Origin: Aotearoamyces nothofagi
Taxonomy: Eukaryota; Ascomycota; Leotiomycetes; Leotiales; Tympanidaceae
Direction: 5' to 3'
DNA length: 64,000 bases
Assembly: GCA_015345905.1 (NCBI GenBank)
Contig: JADDTR010000024.1
Location: 248,001 to 312,000, forward strand
Shown in pieces: positions 22,355-34,730 of the stretch. The notes below the pieces were generated by a model. It worked only from the letters and a program-made list of their open reading frames with translations. It did no database searches and was not told where the DNA came from. Position numbers and translations under genes: made by a program. The number at the start of each line of letters is the position of its first letter. Within the stretch, counting starts at the first letter, position 1.

Positions 22355-25300
22355 CTACGAGACTGCAGTCTCTGTTCCTCCAGTAGAGGGAACGTGTGGA
22401 TTTGGATCTGGATCTGGGCCGTTGTCTTTTGCTTCCAGATCTAGTTCTTTACGTAGGTCTGGCAAGAATCTATCTAGCCGCTTCCAGGTCTCCAGCCACA
22501 ACTTCTCTTGGGTAGGATCTTGACTGGGCGGAACGAGGTAACCGCTGCTCGACATGACAAGTAGGATATTCTTAAGACTTTCAGGAACAGCTTCTTCCTA
22601 TAATGGCTTTTAGTAACAAACTTAAGGAAGATATGATAAGTGAAACTAACCAGACTATCTCCTTGACCGCTGTTCATTAAACGGTCCATAATGTCAAGTA
22701 TCCTTAGCCACAAGTCTAGCATCCCTTCCCACTCTGATAGCTTCACGAGGTAATGAAGGAAAATTCGGCAAAGTAAGGTGGCTGCCTGAACCCGGGTTTC
22801 ACTCATGCCGACGGGATCAGAAGAGTACACCTCAGGTTTAAGTAGCCTAAGAATTAAGGGGAATAAGACCTCGCCAAAAATCGCAGTCCATACCTCATGA
22901 CTGCCTGAAGTCAACTCTTTCGACAAGAGTGAGCGTTGGAGTGAAGCGAAAGCTTGATGTCGTATCTCCCGACATGGATTAGTGCACTGTGTTGTGAGTG
23001 CTCGAAATATAGGAGACCAGTATGCTGCCCAGGCTAAAGAGATACTGATCAGTATCGTACCTCCTAGCAGAACGTGGCATAACTTACCCTCATTACTTTC
23101 TAAGTGAGACTGTTGCATTAAGGCTGGTATTCGAGCTGTCAACTGGTATATTATTGACACAGCTTTAACACTTCTTGACACTACAGCATCCTCCCTAGAA
23201 TGATGTTAGCTTTGAATGAATTTTTAGGTATTCACCTGACTTACTTTACTCTGGCTGGCTTCGTCTGCTGGCCCCTCCGAGAATTTTTATCTTGCTTTTG
23301 TTCTAATGCAGATCCTACGCTTCCTGTAGATGCGAAGTCGTTGAGTAATGAAATGGCAGGCTCGTAGTTGTCTGCCATAATGGCAGGGGGAGATGAGCCG
23401 ATCGTAACATCTTCGAGGATCCCGAATACTATTGCGGAGACCTTGGAATTGGTCGACAAACTTCGCAATATAACCCAGAAGTCAGGCGATGATATTATCT
23501 CGTTTCGCAGAGCGCCTGGATCCTTGATGCATTTATTTATCCCATCAAGGACGAGGGGGGCAGACTTTTCGAGGATGCCTTTCTTGAAGCTGGATATTGT
23601 ATGGAGAACCACTGGAACCCGAAGGAAAGAATAATCCTGATGGATGTTAACTGTTGTGAGTCTTAAAAGGGTGGATAGTTCTACTAACGTAGCTCGCTTG
23701 GAGAAGGTTCAGAAGATAGAAAACGGTTCTCGAAATCATTGTGATGTGATACCTTGTCGAATCACGCATGATTGTCTGTAATGCCTCCGCTACATCGCTG
23801 CCTAGTATTTGTACTGTTTCATCATCCCGAAGGGCTAGCACAGTACAAAGCTCAAGAATATAGACGACGGCGGGATCGTACACAGCACCTTCCGCCAAAG
23901 GCTTCTGCACATTCGGTGATACCGCTATATCGGACTTTACGGAAATGATCGCTGATGAAGGGTCTTCAGGAAGCTGTAAAAGCAAGGCTTGTACAAGGGG
24001 TTGCAAGGAATCTACAGGCATGTTTCTGGTAGAGTTAGTTTGAAACCTTTGAGGATAAAAGGAGCCTTACATGACATTAGCAAAAACGTCACCCATATAG
24101 CACGCATTGATACACCCCACAGTACACAGAGTGCTCTCTAACTCCTCTTCAGAGGGTTCTGGGGGGTCATCTGCAGCATAGCTTGATATGTAGGACGTGA
24201 ATGCAGAAAATATTCCTGTGTCACTGGATTTTGCACCACGGTCGATGACCTGAGATGGATTTTGCAAAGGTATAGGCAGGATATCCATGCGATTAGGTTC
24301 CGTGGAGAAAAATGGTGGGATTAGAGAGTTCACAAATAGGTTTACCCAAATGCGCACGATCTTTATCAATTTTAGCATCTATGACCCCAAGATTAGAGAT
24401 GTCACCACTCACATATATCCAACTATCTTTGATAATATTTTCACTGCCAGAAACCACCCGGAATAAGACCACAGTCGCTAATTGAGCCTTGAAATCACGA
24501 CCGAATTTCACAGCCATCTCGCTGACCATAACGCTTGTATTTTCAACCTGGATCTCAGTGTTCAGCGCAGTGCTGGATGGAGTATCCGTCGCTAAGGTGC
24601 TGATATAGCTTAGGCAGTACACAATTTGATCAACAGCGTCAGCCATTCCATATTTTGTGGCAATACGTGCACACTGGTCAAAGCCGTTAATCACCCTGTG
24701 GAAGACTGCGTCATCGCTGGCAGACATGAAAACATAGGATAAAGTTGCAATGACGGGCTTCCAGGTAGCTGCGAACATGTCGGCATCGTAGATATTGGTA
24801 TCGCACATAATTAAATCTCCTGCAGATTCAGTTTTAAGAAGAAGCTCCTTCCAAGCGTAGTCGAAAGCATGTCTATTGTCATGCTCATCTGGGAGAATAA
24901 TCTCATTTGATTTGATGGAGTCGTATATGTCTTGGAGGTATTGAGGCGCAAAATCTTGGTTATTGTTCACACCACGGAGATTCCGTGCGAAATCGGTGTA
25001 TGACATGCGATTCTGTGACTTCACGTTTGGGTTATGCTGATCTGTATTTAGCATGATGATGGCATAGGTCAAGACGTATACGGCGTCCTTGTCTGCAACT
25101 CCCTCTGGAGTAGAGTGGGCACGGTATCTCTCAGAGAAAGTAGAGATGATGCGCTCAATCAAGGCGGATTCACCAGGCAATCTGAAGGCCTCAAGGAGCT
25201 CTCGTAATGCCTCATCTACACGTTTTCCAGTAAAATCGAATCGGCTTAGGAGTGCTTCTAACACTGGCTCATTGCCTTTCTTGGAGATATACTCGCCCAA

Positions 25301-27540
25301 TACTTTCTTAGAGATACGAGTAGTACCCTTTAGAAAATGTGCGATAGAGTCAGGATTGCTTGCATCATCAATTATCCCTTGTGAAGTCAAATAGGCAATG
25401 CCGGCCTTTGGGTTCTCATTGAATTTAGCAGTTCCGTTGATGATAATCTTCTTCCTCCTTCGTTGCTCGCGCAGCTGTGCACGGTCCGGGAACCCGTCGA
25501 CCTTGGGCTCGTCATCGACTCTTTCGTCAATGAACTGTACATAACCTAATAATGCATCCAGGCACAATGGAGGCACACTTGTTGTGCTCCACGTTGCTGA
25601 GTCTGGTATCGCATTCCGAGATAGGAGGCCAACCATGTCTTCGCAAAGATCACTACGGTCGACCTCGCAATCGTAGTTCACGTATAGTTCAACCATAAAA
25701 CTTGGGATACGCGCTAGAGCTCCCACGCTTTCTACCATTGCTTCTCTTGCATCAGGCTTTCTTGATCCCCCTTCCATTCCCAGCTTTTGCCTATCTTTAA
25801 CAGGAACAGGCGTAGATCTGCCACTGCTTGTCTGTGACGGCGGGGGTTTGACCAGTTTTGGTGCTTGGGGGACACCGGCATATAAAGAAGGGTCAATTCC
25901 TGGTTCTCGGGGTATTTCAACTCGTGGATGTAGGCAAGCCACCATGTATGAGAGGAAGAGTTCCTGTTGCAGCTTCAGGACCTCTCGGCAAGTGGCAAGG
26001 AGTGTGCCTGCAACGATTAAAGACTCATGGAGTATAGCCATGTTGTCCGATCTTACTAGCTGGAATAGATGGCGACATAGGCGATCCTCAGCTAGAAGCG
26101 CTAGTGTTGGATGCTTTGCTATTGATGGCCCTGCAACTTCTAATGCCACATCAATAATGCGCAGTGCCATCACACGCATCGCATCAGCATGCTGACGGTC
26201 ATGGGGATCTAGGAGATCAACAAGAACCCTGAAAAGCTCCCGGATGGATGGGAGTGAATAAGGTTTGATCTCAAGATCATCTGAAGCCTCTGAGGCGGGA
26301 GCCAACTCTACCTCCGAACCGTTGTTGATAGAAGGCGGCTCATTGGAAGATGGTGTCCGGGATTTCTCCATACTTGAAGACGGGCTCGGCGACGATTTGA
26401 TGCCGTCGTGAGCCTGCGAAGCTAGAGAAGACGTGACGGCATCGTTACCATTCGCAGACGGATCCATCTTGACAGCATCCATATCCTCCTTCGTCTGCTC
26501 GTCTAAAGCCTCAAAATCTTGCCCAGCTTCGATTTCAAGATATTTCAAGCGTTCAAAAATCACTTGGCACATCTTTATCATGGACATCTCTGCCGACCGT
26601 CGTAACAACTCGGATAACCTAGACTGGCAGCACATACTAAGGCCCGTCTCCATCATTTCACAAACACTCTCGTCGCTCAAGAGGTCCCCCCCTGGCCCAG
26701 ACAGCATCCCCTCCATGAGTTTCAAGATGCGCAGGAGGACAATCTCATCCGCAGCAGAATCGCTTGCTTCAAAACGGCAATGTGTAATTGCAGAAGACAG
26801 CGATTGCATTGCAAGGGCAAGTCGAGGAGAGCCGTTGCTGATGAGATTGTAGGAGAAGAACTTGGTTATAGCTACAAGTGCAAGAGATGTGATAGGGGCA
26901 GATGTTGCCGAAGCCTGTATGACTTGAAGAAACGGATGGAGCAGCGAAGGCGTATCGAACGTACGGATATCTGTTTGTATTTAAGTTAGTGCTTGTAACT
27001 GAAGTGAGAATTCCTCATGAATGACATACCTTTACATCCTACCAATTCCCGCCTGAGTCGCCCAAAGCCGGCCATTAAAGGATTGTCCTGCATGCTCTTC
27101 CCCTTCTTACCACGTAGACCCCATCTATTTGCCAAAGATCCATCTTCACCATCTTCGACAAAGGAAGCCCTGCTCTTATGTCCCTTTCTAGTTGGCAAAT
27201 CGCCAGCAGGAGTTGATGGTCGAGACCCATGACTGATGGGGTTCGAACTCGAACTGCCACCGAGAATGGCTGAAACAGAAGAGTGCGCCCATCGAGCATG
27301 CTTTCGCATAGCAGACGTCACAGTAATACACTCTGTTGTGATCAAGGCTACTGGGTCAACAGCCACTGATATTGGCGAACGCGGGTTGCTGCCATTTGGT
27401 CTCGAAAGTTCCGAATTGGGATCATGATTAAGGGTCATTGTTGAGAATTCGTTGCTTTCCTGGCCTGAGGGATGAAAGACGACGGGACTTTGGGACTTTT
27501 CAAAGCTCTCAACCTGTGCAACATCGCTCATAGCTTTCAT
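22355..27540 (-). CDS. GEA1: Arf guanine nucleotide exchange factor, GEA1/GBF1 class (Sec7 domain)
   Basis: Seven exons: 27540-27030, 26970-24413, 24360-24071, 24025-23689, 23636-23245, 23194-22651, 22597-22355. They sum to 4875 nt, 1624 residues, the usual size of fungal Gea proteins. The DCB/HUS region precedes a Sec7 domain whose catalytic glutamate finger FRLPGE lies near residue 766. It is followed by YVLTYAIIMLNTDQHNPNVK, then the HDS region (IWVNLFVNSLIPPFF; RVPVVLHTISSF). The protein activates Arf1-type GTPases at the Golgi for COPI recruitment. For introns 24361-24412 and 23637-23688 I chose 52-nt versions (acceptors AAAG and CATCAG), because the alternatives need 34-nt introns and add residues the family lacks. 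The N-terminal ~120 residues are disordered. Confidence 0.92.
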
Positions 27541-28250
27541 ATGCGCCGGGACAGCATGGATGCAGCTTCGTTCGACCTTAACTTAAGAACACCGTGTATA
27601 GTATTAACAGTGCCAAATATCAGGAGAGAAGTGGTTCAAGCGCGGTGAATGAATGTACGTGATAGGCGTATGAATTTTCAAACTGCTCTTATGTGAATCT
27701 GCAATGGCGAATTCGTACAGTATGATATTACAGCTTGATGCCGTGTTCCTTTGAAGCTCACAGCGTGTAGGCGAATATCGTCACGTGATATCTAATCGCA
27801 ACATGAAAGTTACCCAACTACCTAAGGTAATCTTACTATGTAATTGGACCAAATTATGAAGTTATTTCTGGGATGAATTAATGCTGACGATGAATGATTA
27901 TGCCTCTATATCGAGTTCCTTGAGCCGAAGCAGAATTACAGATTGTGTTCCACGATATCTTAAAAGTTTTTACATCAACGCCTGACAAAATACACGTCGA
28001 GACATATGTCCAGACATACGGCACAGTTGCTCTTTGTTGAAGAGGCCTTTCATAGCCAATACAATTCACATGGCCATGTGATCATCATGCGATGCCGCTC
28101 TATACTCATTGTTCCTCATAATGAACGACACAGCCCTCAAATTCCGAGAGACGAGCTCTACCATCCATGTTATCACAACTCAACCCGCTAAAAAAAAGTC
28201 ACTGGATTTGAATCTCTGCTATCTAAGCTTGAGCCTTGGCCTAGGTTCTA
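27541..28250. other. Spacer between GEA1 start and ANP1 end
   Basis: The 710-bp spacer holds the GEA1 promoter and the ANP1 3' region. Small open frames on both strands (60-80 codons) lack protein character. Confidence 0.4.
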
Positions 28251-29985
28251 TTAGCCATGCCTTCTTGAAGAGTCTTTGGAAAAACTTACTGCCACCGGGG
28301 ATTGATCATCATCCAGCACAGCTTCTTGAGCTACAGCTACGGGGGGTGGCGCCTTAAGAACTTCTGGCGCTCCTGCTGCCGCTTGTGCATCTTTCACCTT
28401 ATCGTGCAAAGCTAGATTCTGGATATCTGCCTTATCTTTCTCCCATTGACTGTTTGGGTCGTTGAACTGCTCCTTGATCTTTATCATTCGCTCAGCCCGT
28501 TCTTGTTCTTCAGCCTCGTGGGCTTGACGCTCTTGCTCCATTTCCTATGTCCAAATGAGTCAGTGGATCAGGCCAAGATAGATTATGAGAAACAAACCTC
28601 CATATGCCTGATATCATCAACACTAGGCTCATACAAATGCCAAATGGTATAATGAGGCAGACCGACCACAGAAAACTGCATTCGCTTTGCCATCTGTTCA
28701 CTGTTAGCACTTGACACTATGTGACATCCATTCACTGAAACTGACCTTTCCAAATCCCTCAGTCTCGGCGTGCTTTTCAAAACTAAACGCAGGAAAGTGG
28801 ACGCCAGATCTGAAAACTTTTGCTTTTGCTAGAATACTCACACCTCCAACCCCATCGATATCCATCTCCATGTCAGGGTCACCATAAGGATCCCTCAAGT
28901 ACGCTAAATGCGGTCGCCAGGTAGCATATTCTGCGTAACCTTCTACAATGACGGCATCTTCATCAAGCGTATCTGCCAGGGCCAGAGCCGTTTCCGACTC
29001 TTGCCACGAGTTTAGGTCATAAGGCTGCTCGCCACCGAGCCAGTCAGGTAAAGGGCGCCAGACATCTGATAACAGATTAATATATCAATTACAAATTCAA
29101 CACCGCCTAAACAAGACTTACTAGGAACAATAACGTCCTTGTTGTGACGCATAAGGTCTTCTAGAATCGTGAACGGTGCTGTCTCCACATCGACATCCCT
29201 CCAATACACCCAGCTGTGGTAGGGTCGCATCGCCGCACTGAGCAGCCAATTACGCGCCTGGGCCATTAACTTTCGCCGGCTTGCTTGTGCTGCAAACCCA
29301 TGACGACTCTCGACGTCCTGATTTACCTTCTGTCCAAAGTCCTTCTCAATGATCGATATCTCGCCATAAGGTTGTTTTGGATCCTCATCCGCCTGTAGCG
29401 CCTCGAGGAGCTCTGAAAGTAACGGTAGTGTTCTATCCTTCGAGTCCGAAACAAGGAAAGCAAGGTCGATTAAGTTATGGGGATAAGTCAGGTTTCGGAG
29501 ATGTGAGAAGAACATAGGTAAATGTGATTCAGCATCGCGCAATGGCGCACAAAGTAAGATACGCTCCTCTCGTTCCCAGCCCCTGGCTGTTCCCTGTACG
29601 TGGGATAGGTCATAGTATCGAACCGTCTCCAACTGAAAATCCTCTCTAGATGAGAATAGACCAAACGACAGGACCGGCAGAATTGACGCGCCAGGCCATA
29701 TGAATAGTCCGAATAATAACGCAAAACCTGCGACTACCGCAAGTCGGATGAGTGTCTTACGTCGCCTCCGTGATGGTGGAGAATTTCGGGGTTGGAATCT
29801 GCTGAACAACGGTCAGTAATACGCATCATGCTATGATACAAGTTAATCGTGGAGTCATACCTATGCGGAGAGATTGAGAAGGTACCAGTCCCAGCCTGCG
29901 GATAGGGATGCCCCTTAGAGTAGGCACCTGCCTGATGCCTAGACATCATCTTCGGCGACGACGAGGATGCATACGACGGTAACAT
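28251..29985 (-). CDS. ANP1: Mannan polymerase II subunit, ANP1 family glycosyltransferase (GT62)
   Basis: Five exons: 29985-29861, 29801-29122, 29065-28746, 28693-28598, 28544-28251, giving 504 residues. After a short cytosolic segment and a basic patch (SRRRRKTLIRL) comes one membrane anchor (LAVVAGFALLFGLFIW), so this is a type II Golgi protein. The catalytic region has YYDLSHVQGTARGWEREERI, ASRRKLMAQARNWLLSAAMR and the D-x-D site WRDVDVE. Across the next junction it continues VIVP-NVWRPLPDWLGGEQPY. The MNN9/ANP1/VAN1 family elongates the alpha-1,6 mannan backbone of N-glycans; wording around the catalytic core fits ANP1 best. The C-terminal ~80 residues are a charged coiled coil (EQERAERMIKIKEQF). 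The last 12 codons begin with GTAAGT, so a further intron and a different C-terminus are possible. Confidence 0.88.
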
Positions 29986-31977
29986 TAAACAGACTCGCAG
30001 GCAACTATATGCCTACAATGGTCGAGAGAGTGAATAGACCGCTCGCGCGTCGGTTGTCCTGTCTTACGAGTGCCCCCTTGCGCTGTCCTTCGACAGAGGT
30101 CCCGAATTGGCCAGATCGCGTCCTGAAAATTTGAGTAGCGATTGACAGAGCCCTAGGTGCAAATGACTTCAATAACTCATCAAAGAGATATGCGAAGTCG
30201 AGTGCATACGAAGACAGGAAATACGTTCGTCCCAAAAGTTATCGTCAAGCTGTTATTTAAGGGTTAGTGTTTAATTTTGTATAGCGGGTAACCGAGTGCC
30301 CAGCTAATACGAAGGTCAAGGATTAGCTGAAACAGACGCCATCGACCGCACGGGCCAAATCCTCTTGACAAAAGTTCCGATCTTTCTAGAAATCTAAATC
30401 TACATATGTACCCTCGTATCTATATAAAGACTGACATCTATTATAATAGTTGAATGTTGATCTAGTAGGATACGTCAGGAATGAGACAGCATGGCATTCC
30501 TATTGTTGGCTCGCTCTGAAGAATAGTTTAGCGATCTATCCTGAGATCTGTTAATCAAATATATGGGGAAAATCACACCATGGAGATGCATGAGGCAGCT
30601 ACTCCAAGCATTAAGGTTACCGCATTTATGACATTATGATTAGGTATTGTAACCGTTGCATACACTCTATATATCTACCCAGACATAAACCGGCAACCGC
30701 ATATAACTTTGAAAGGTTTGAGATCAATTTGCAATATCTGTAAGTTTAATCCTAGGCTCGAAATATCCACCTCTTTATCCAAGAACCAAAATATACGTGT
30801 CTTGAAAATGATTACTCTCAGGGATTTCAGGTTCCATCTATTCTATTCTCAGAACTAGAGACCTGCAGTGAAAAACATGTCAGCGGAAGTCTAAGGAATG
30901 AAGAAATCGACCAATAGACATGTTGAACATAAGTTGCTCAGACAGGCCAGTTTACTCAAGCACCTCAGCCGGCCGCAGACCTTTACGTTCCAAGACGCAA
31001 CGCAAAAGTCTGAAGCACAGAAACCAGCATAACACACATGAGACTCCCAGCTTAAGAGCCAAGAGAACATTATGCAACTCCACAACTGATCATCCCAATG
31101 AAGAATACTGGTACAGTGCGGGAGGGTGGCTTGGCCGACACGACTTAGTTGAATGGATAAGCTATTGTCATCAAGGCAGGAGAGGTTGTAAAATCTGTTG
31201 TACCGTACCTTTATACATAGAGTGCATCGTAAAAGATCAGCTAAAGTCTGCAATGTATTAGCCTTTGCCTTGCTATATTATGTAAGAAATCAATGTGAAT
31301 TGAAGTTTAGTATTCAGAAAATATGTTTTGGTAAATGGGTATCATCAAGGTGTTCAGAAGCAGAACTGTTTGATATGGTTTTTTCATCAGGATACAAAGA
31401 GTTATCGAGAATGGAGCAAGTAAGAAAAGAGAAGATTGTAGAGCTTACCAGGTCAAAATATCGTTTCTTAAGATTATGCTAGATATGAGCAATCCACACT
31501 ACATAAGTCAGCTTGCAAGTCGAGATTTCTAGACATTGGCTGCGAGATAAATATGTATATGTGCTTCAGATGGTAGTGCATGTTGTTCGAATGGCTCAAG
31601 GATGAATCGCCGGAACTGTGTGAAAAGGTTTCATCAGGAGCATGGAAGAGGGAAAAGAAGGATAATGACATACCGGATTGCAGAGTTAGTAAGACTAGAG
31701 TTACATAAGATCTAGTTAGTTGGGAGTAAAATTAATGCAACATGATGATGTTGTTCTTGTGAAGGTAGCTCTGGATTATTTTGTTGAAGTTGAAAGTTTT
31801 CGAAGTGCGAAATGGCTTGAAGCTCATTCATTAGCGCGAAAACCTAACATTTATCCGGCCGGTACCATTAGCGACAGGCCTCGGAGAATTGCGGCCGAAG
31901 AATTGAAGCTTTTGGACATTAATATCTCAAAGCCTGAGGGAAAGAAACATGAGCAATCAGTCAACTTCGCTGCAAAC
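29986..31977. other. Long spacer upstream of ANP1 and MTR3, no gene recognised
   Basis: Nearly 2 kb between divergent genes. The part next to ANP1 (29986-30240) is probably its 5' UTR or promoter. Open frames of 113 and 120 codons overlap on opposite strands at 30891-31261, but neither shows conserved-looking composition or splice continuation. An unrecognised short gene or non-coding transcript cannot be excluded. Confidence 0.45.
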
Positions 31978-33014
31978 ATGAACGATAGGAGACGTATAAA
32001 TGCACCTGCCGGTGGAACGGCACCACCGGTATTCTCGAAAGTTCTACTTAAATGTGAAGGAAGTGCCACAGAAAGACCTGTAAGGACGAGGCGCTCAAAT
32101 GCTCTGCGCAAGATGTGTACGTGATTATCCCCTTGATGACTTGACCGAAAGCTCACTCAAATATAGTCCTGAAAACTGGAGTAACCCCTTCTGCATCTGG
32201 CTCGGCATATCTGGAGCTTGAATCTCAATTACCGTCTCCATCCACGAATACATCGGGTCTTTCTTCTCTATCATCCTCTGGTCTAAAATTGATATGCACG
32301 GTCCATGGACCTCGACCACTTCCAAGATCCGCACCTTTTACCCCACACATTATTCTCTCAACTCACGTTAAATATGCACCTTTTGCGACAAGGCAAAGGC
32401 GTGGCTATCTGCGTGATGCTAGCGAGCGAGATCTAGCCGTGCATCTTGAGACTTCATTGAGAGGAGTCATCATTGGCGATCGCTGGCCAAAGAGTGGTGT
32501 CGAAGTAATAATCACAATTTTGGAGGGGGAAGAAGATCAATGGTGGGGCGATGATGAAGGGGCGGGATCGAAATCTGGACCTGCGGGACAGTGGGGTATG
32601 ATGAGTGTTCTTAGCGGATGCATCACTGTAGCATCTGCAGCAATCGCAGATGCAGGGATTGATTGTGTGGATATGGTAGCAGGAGGTATTGCGGCTTTAG
32701 TTCGAGACCGACAAGAGCAGAGACTGCCGCGCAAACGGGCTGTACAGAGCCCAGCCACATTAGTGTTGGACCCTACACCATCAGAGCACCACGAGATCTT
32801 GGCAGCCTATGTTGTGGCATATCTACCATCGAGAGATGAGATCACGGATATTTGGGTCAGGGGAGAGTTTGAAACCTCGAATACTGGACATGCTGTGTCA
32901 GAAAATTCCTACGAGGCACTTGCAGATAATGCCGTACAGGCCGCAGTAGGGTCTCATCGTGTCCTTACTTCTGCATTGAAAGAGGCTGTTGAATTGCGGA
33001 TAACTCAACTATAA
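31978..33014 (+). CDS. MTR3: Exosome complex component MTR3 (RNase PH-like)
   Basis: Exons 31978-32116 and 32167-33014 over a 50-nt intron encode 328 residues. The N-terminus has the MNDRRRINAPAGGTAPPVF opening and KVLLKCEGSATERP. Beyond the intron comes LKTGVTPSASGSAYLELE, then ICTVHGPRPLPRSAPF, which is the RNase PH core. Further on lie RDASERDLAVHLETSLRGVI and CVDMVAGGIAALVRD. MTR3 is one of six RNase PH-fold subunits forming the catalytically inert ring of the eukaryotic RNA exosome (nuclear and cytoplasmic 3'-5' RNA decay). An insertion rich in Gly/Asp/Trp (EEDQWWGDDEGAGSKSG) lies mid-domain. The ATG chosen is the first that begins the conserved block; the frame is open further upstream without similarity. 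Confidence 0.87.
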
Positions 33015-34730
33015 TATTGCCTTCACTTATAGGAGATTCTGCTGGACATATCCTGTGGGACAGGGACAATAGAAATGCGTTATGAACTAGATTCTGAGCT
33101 CCTCCATTGCTTACGCGGGTACTTTACTACCACTTCAATTCTCCAAGGAGAGCATATCATGAATAAGAGGTTGTTGTAATGATTCCTATATGTGGGCCTA
33201 TGGAGTGGCTCTTTGGAATGACTATTGAAGAAAAGTTGCCGAGCCACGGAGTGCTTAGAATACATGAGCCGATCACTGGAAGGGCTCTGGAAACACCTCC
33301 GTGATCCAAATCCAAAAATATCAAGATATAGCCAGCTCTTCGATCACGCAGAACCAATGCTTCCATTTATGGGGATAGGACCCACCTTCGACCATTTGTT
33401 GCTGCCCCTGCATCCGATGTAGGGCCTCTGAATTCCGAGAACTAGATATCCGACCTCAAAGCTCACGAGCCCGTTTGCTCTTCTTAGTCAAATGGACAAA
33501 GGCTCCTGGCATCCAAGCGCTCGCAATATTTTTTGGAGGTCACATTTGAACGTGCTACGTACAGCGATACTTTTCTTCCTACTTGCTGACGCTTATGCCC
33601 TCCATCTCTGCATCAACGTTATCACTCCCAGCTCGGATCTGGAATATGGCGTATGTCCCTTGTATTGCTTTTTCTGTCCAGCACCATAAAGAGGCCATGA
33701 TCCCAGAAAACAAGTACTAGATAGAACACCCGTGGGTTATATTCAAAATATCTCAAATAAGTTGTAATAATAGATGTTGTCTAGAGGAGGCAATATTTGG
33801 GAAGTAAGCGGAGAATTGCAATAGCATCTGGCCCATCATTGACAGACGACCTTGTTTCAAGGTGTTGGTTAAGATTTATGAAAGCCACTGTAATTTCAAA
33901 AAGAAAAAAAAGGTGCAAAATGGCCATATAGAAACGTTGGGTTCCGAGTAGCATCTAGGGGAAGTTGCTCTAGAGCTTTCCCGCCAGCTTAATGGATCAA
34001 GCCCTGCATCGAACTCATTGGCTTTTTTTATCTCTAATGAAGATCTATCAATAATACGTTGATGTGCCAGTTATCTTTCGAATGTTCTCTGAATCTCTTC
34101 ATGCTTGAATTTGGCTTAGATGAATAGTTTTTCAGGGGTTCGAGCATTTTCGCATTATGGGTCTCCAAGACCTTCTTAGGAGGCAAATAATAGTAGCAGG
34201 TTGTAAAAGTACACCCTTTCTCTCTCTTACGACCTGCCGGAGTGCCCATAAGAACTCCAAACCCATTTAATTTGTGATCCATCGTAGACATACCGGTGAT
34301 TACTTACAAACTGTAAATTGTGAGCATGAAATCAAAATGACTTGGAGTAAGAGCTCGGATAAGATTCATATGGTATTTGGAAGGCAAGTGAGTTAAGAAG
34401 CACTCGAAGCACTGGATAATGTCCTCTCTAGTCTACTTTGGCTACTAGGTCCACGAGTCCCGTGTCCCGTGTCCCGTCATATGTACACAACTGGTAGTAA
34501 ATACAATGAAGGATGCCAGGTTGTAACCTTTATCGTTCGTTATTGTAGTTCTGCACATTACATCATACTCATCAATACAGACAAGAACGCCACATAGCCC
34601 GTGCCTGCCTATACAGAGCTGAATACTGCCCAATTATCGCATGAACGCCTCGAAAGCTACAAATGTTAATACATCAATTTCACATTAGAGATCTGCCCAT
34701 CCATGTTCCGAGCATATATCCCATAAACGT
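33015..34730. other. Convergent spacer between MTR3 and BUD3-like gene
   Basis: A 1.7-kb interval between two converging stop codons, long for this window. Open frames are at most 85 codons (34034-34291, minus strand) and show no recognisable motif. A short poly-A-like run lies at 33900-33911. No repeat or RNA gene is seen. Confidence 0.45.

Noticed and set aside
30891-31261. Overlapping 120- and 113-codon frames on opposite strands
   Set aside because: Neither has conserved-looking composition; mutual overlap suggests chance.
34034-34291. An 85-codon minus-strand frame downstream of MTR3
   Set aside because: No motif, no splice continuation, isolated in a spacer.
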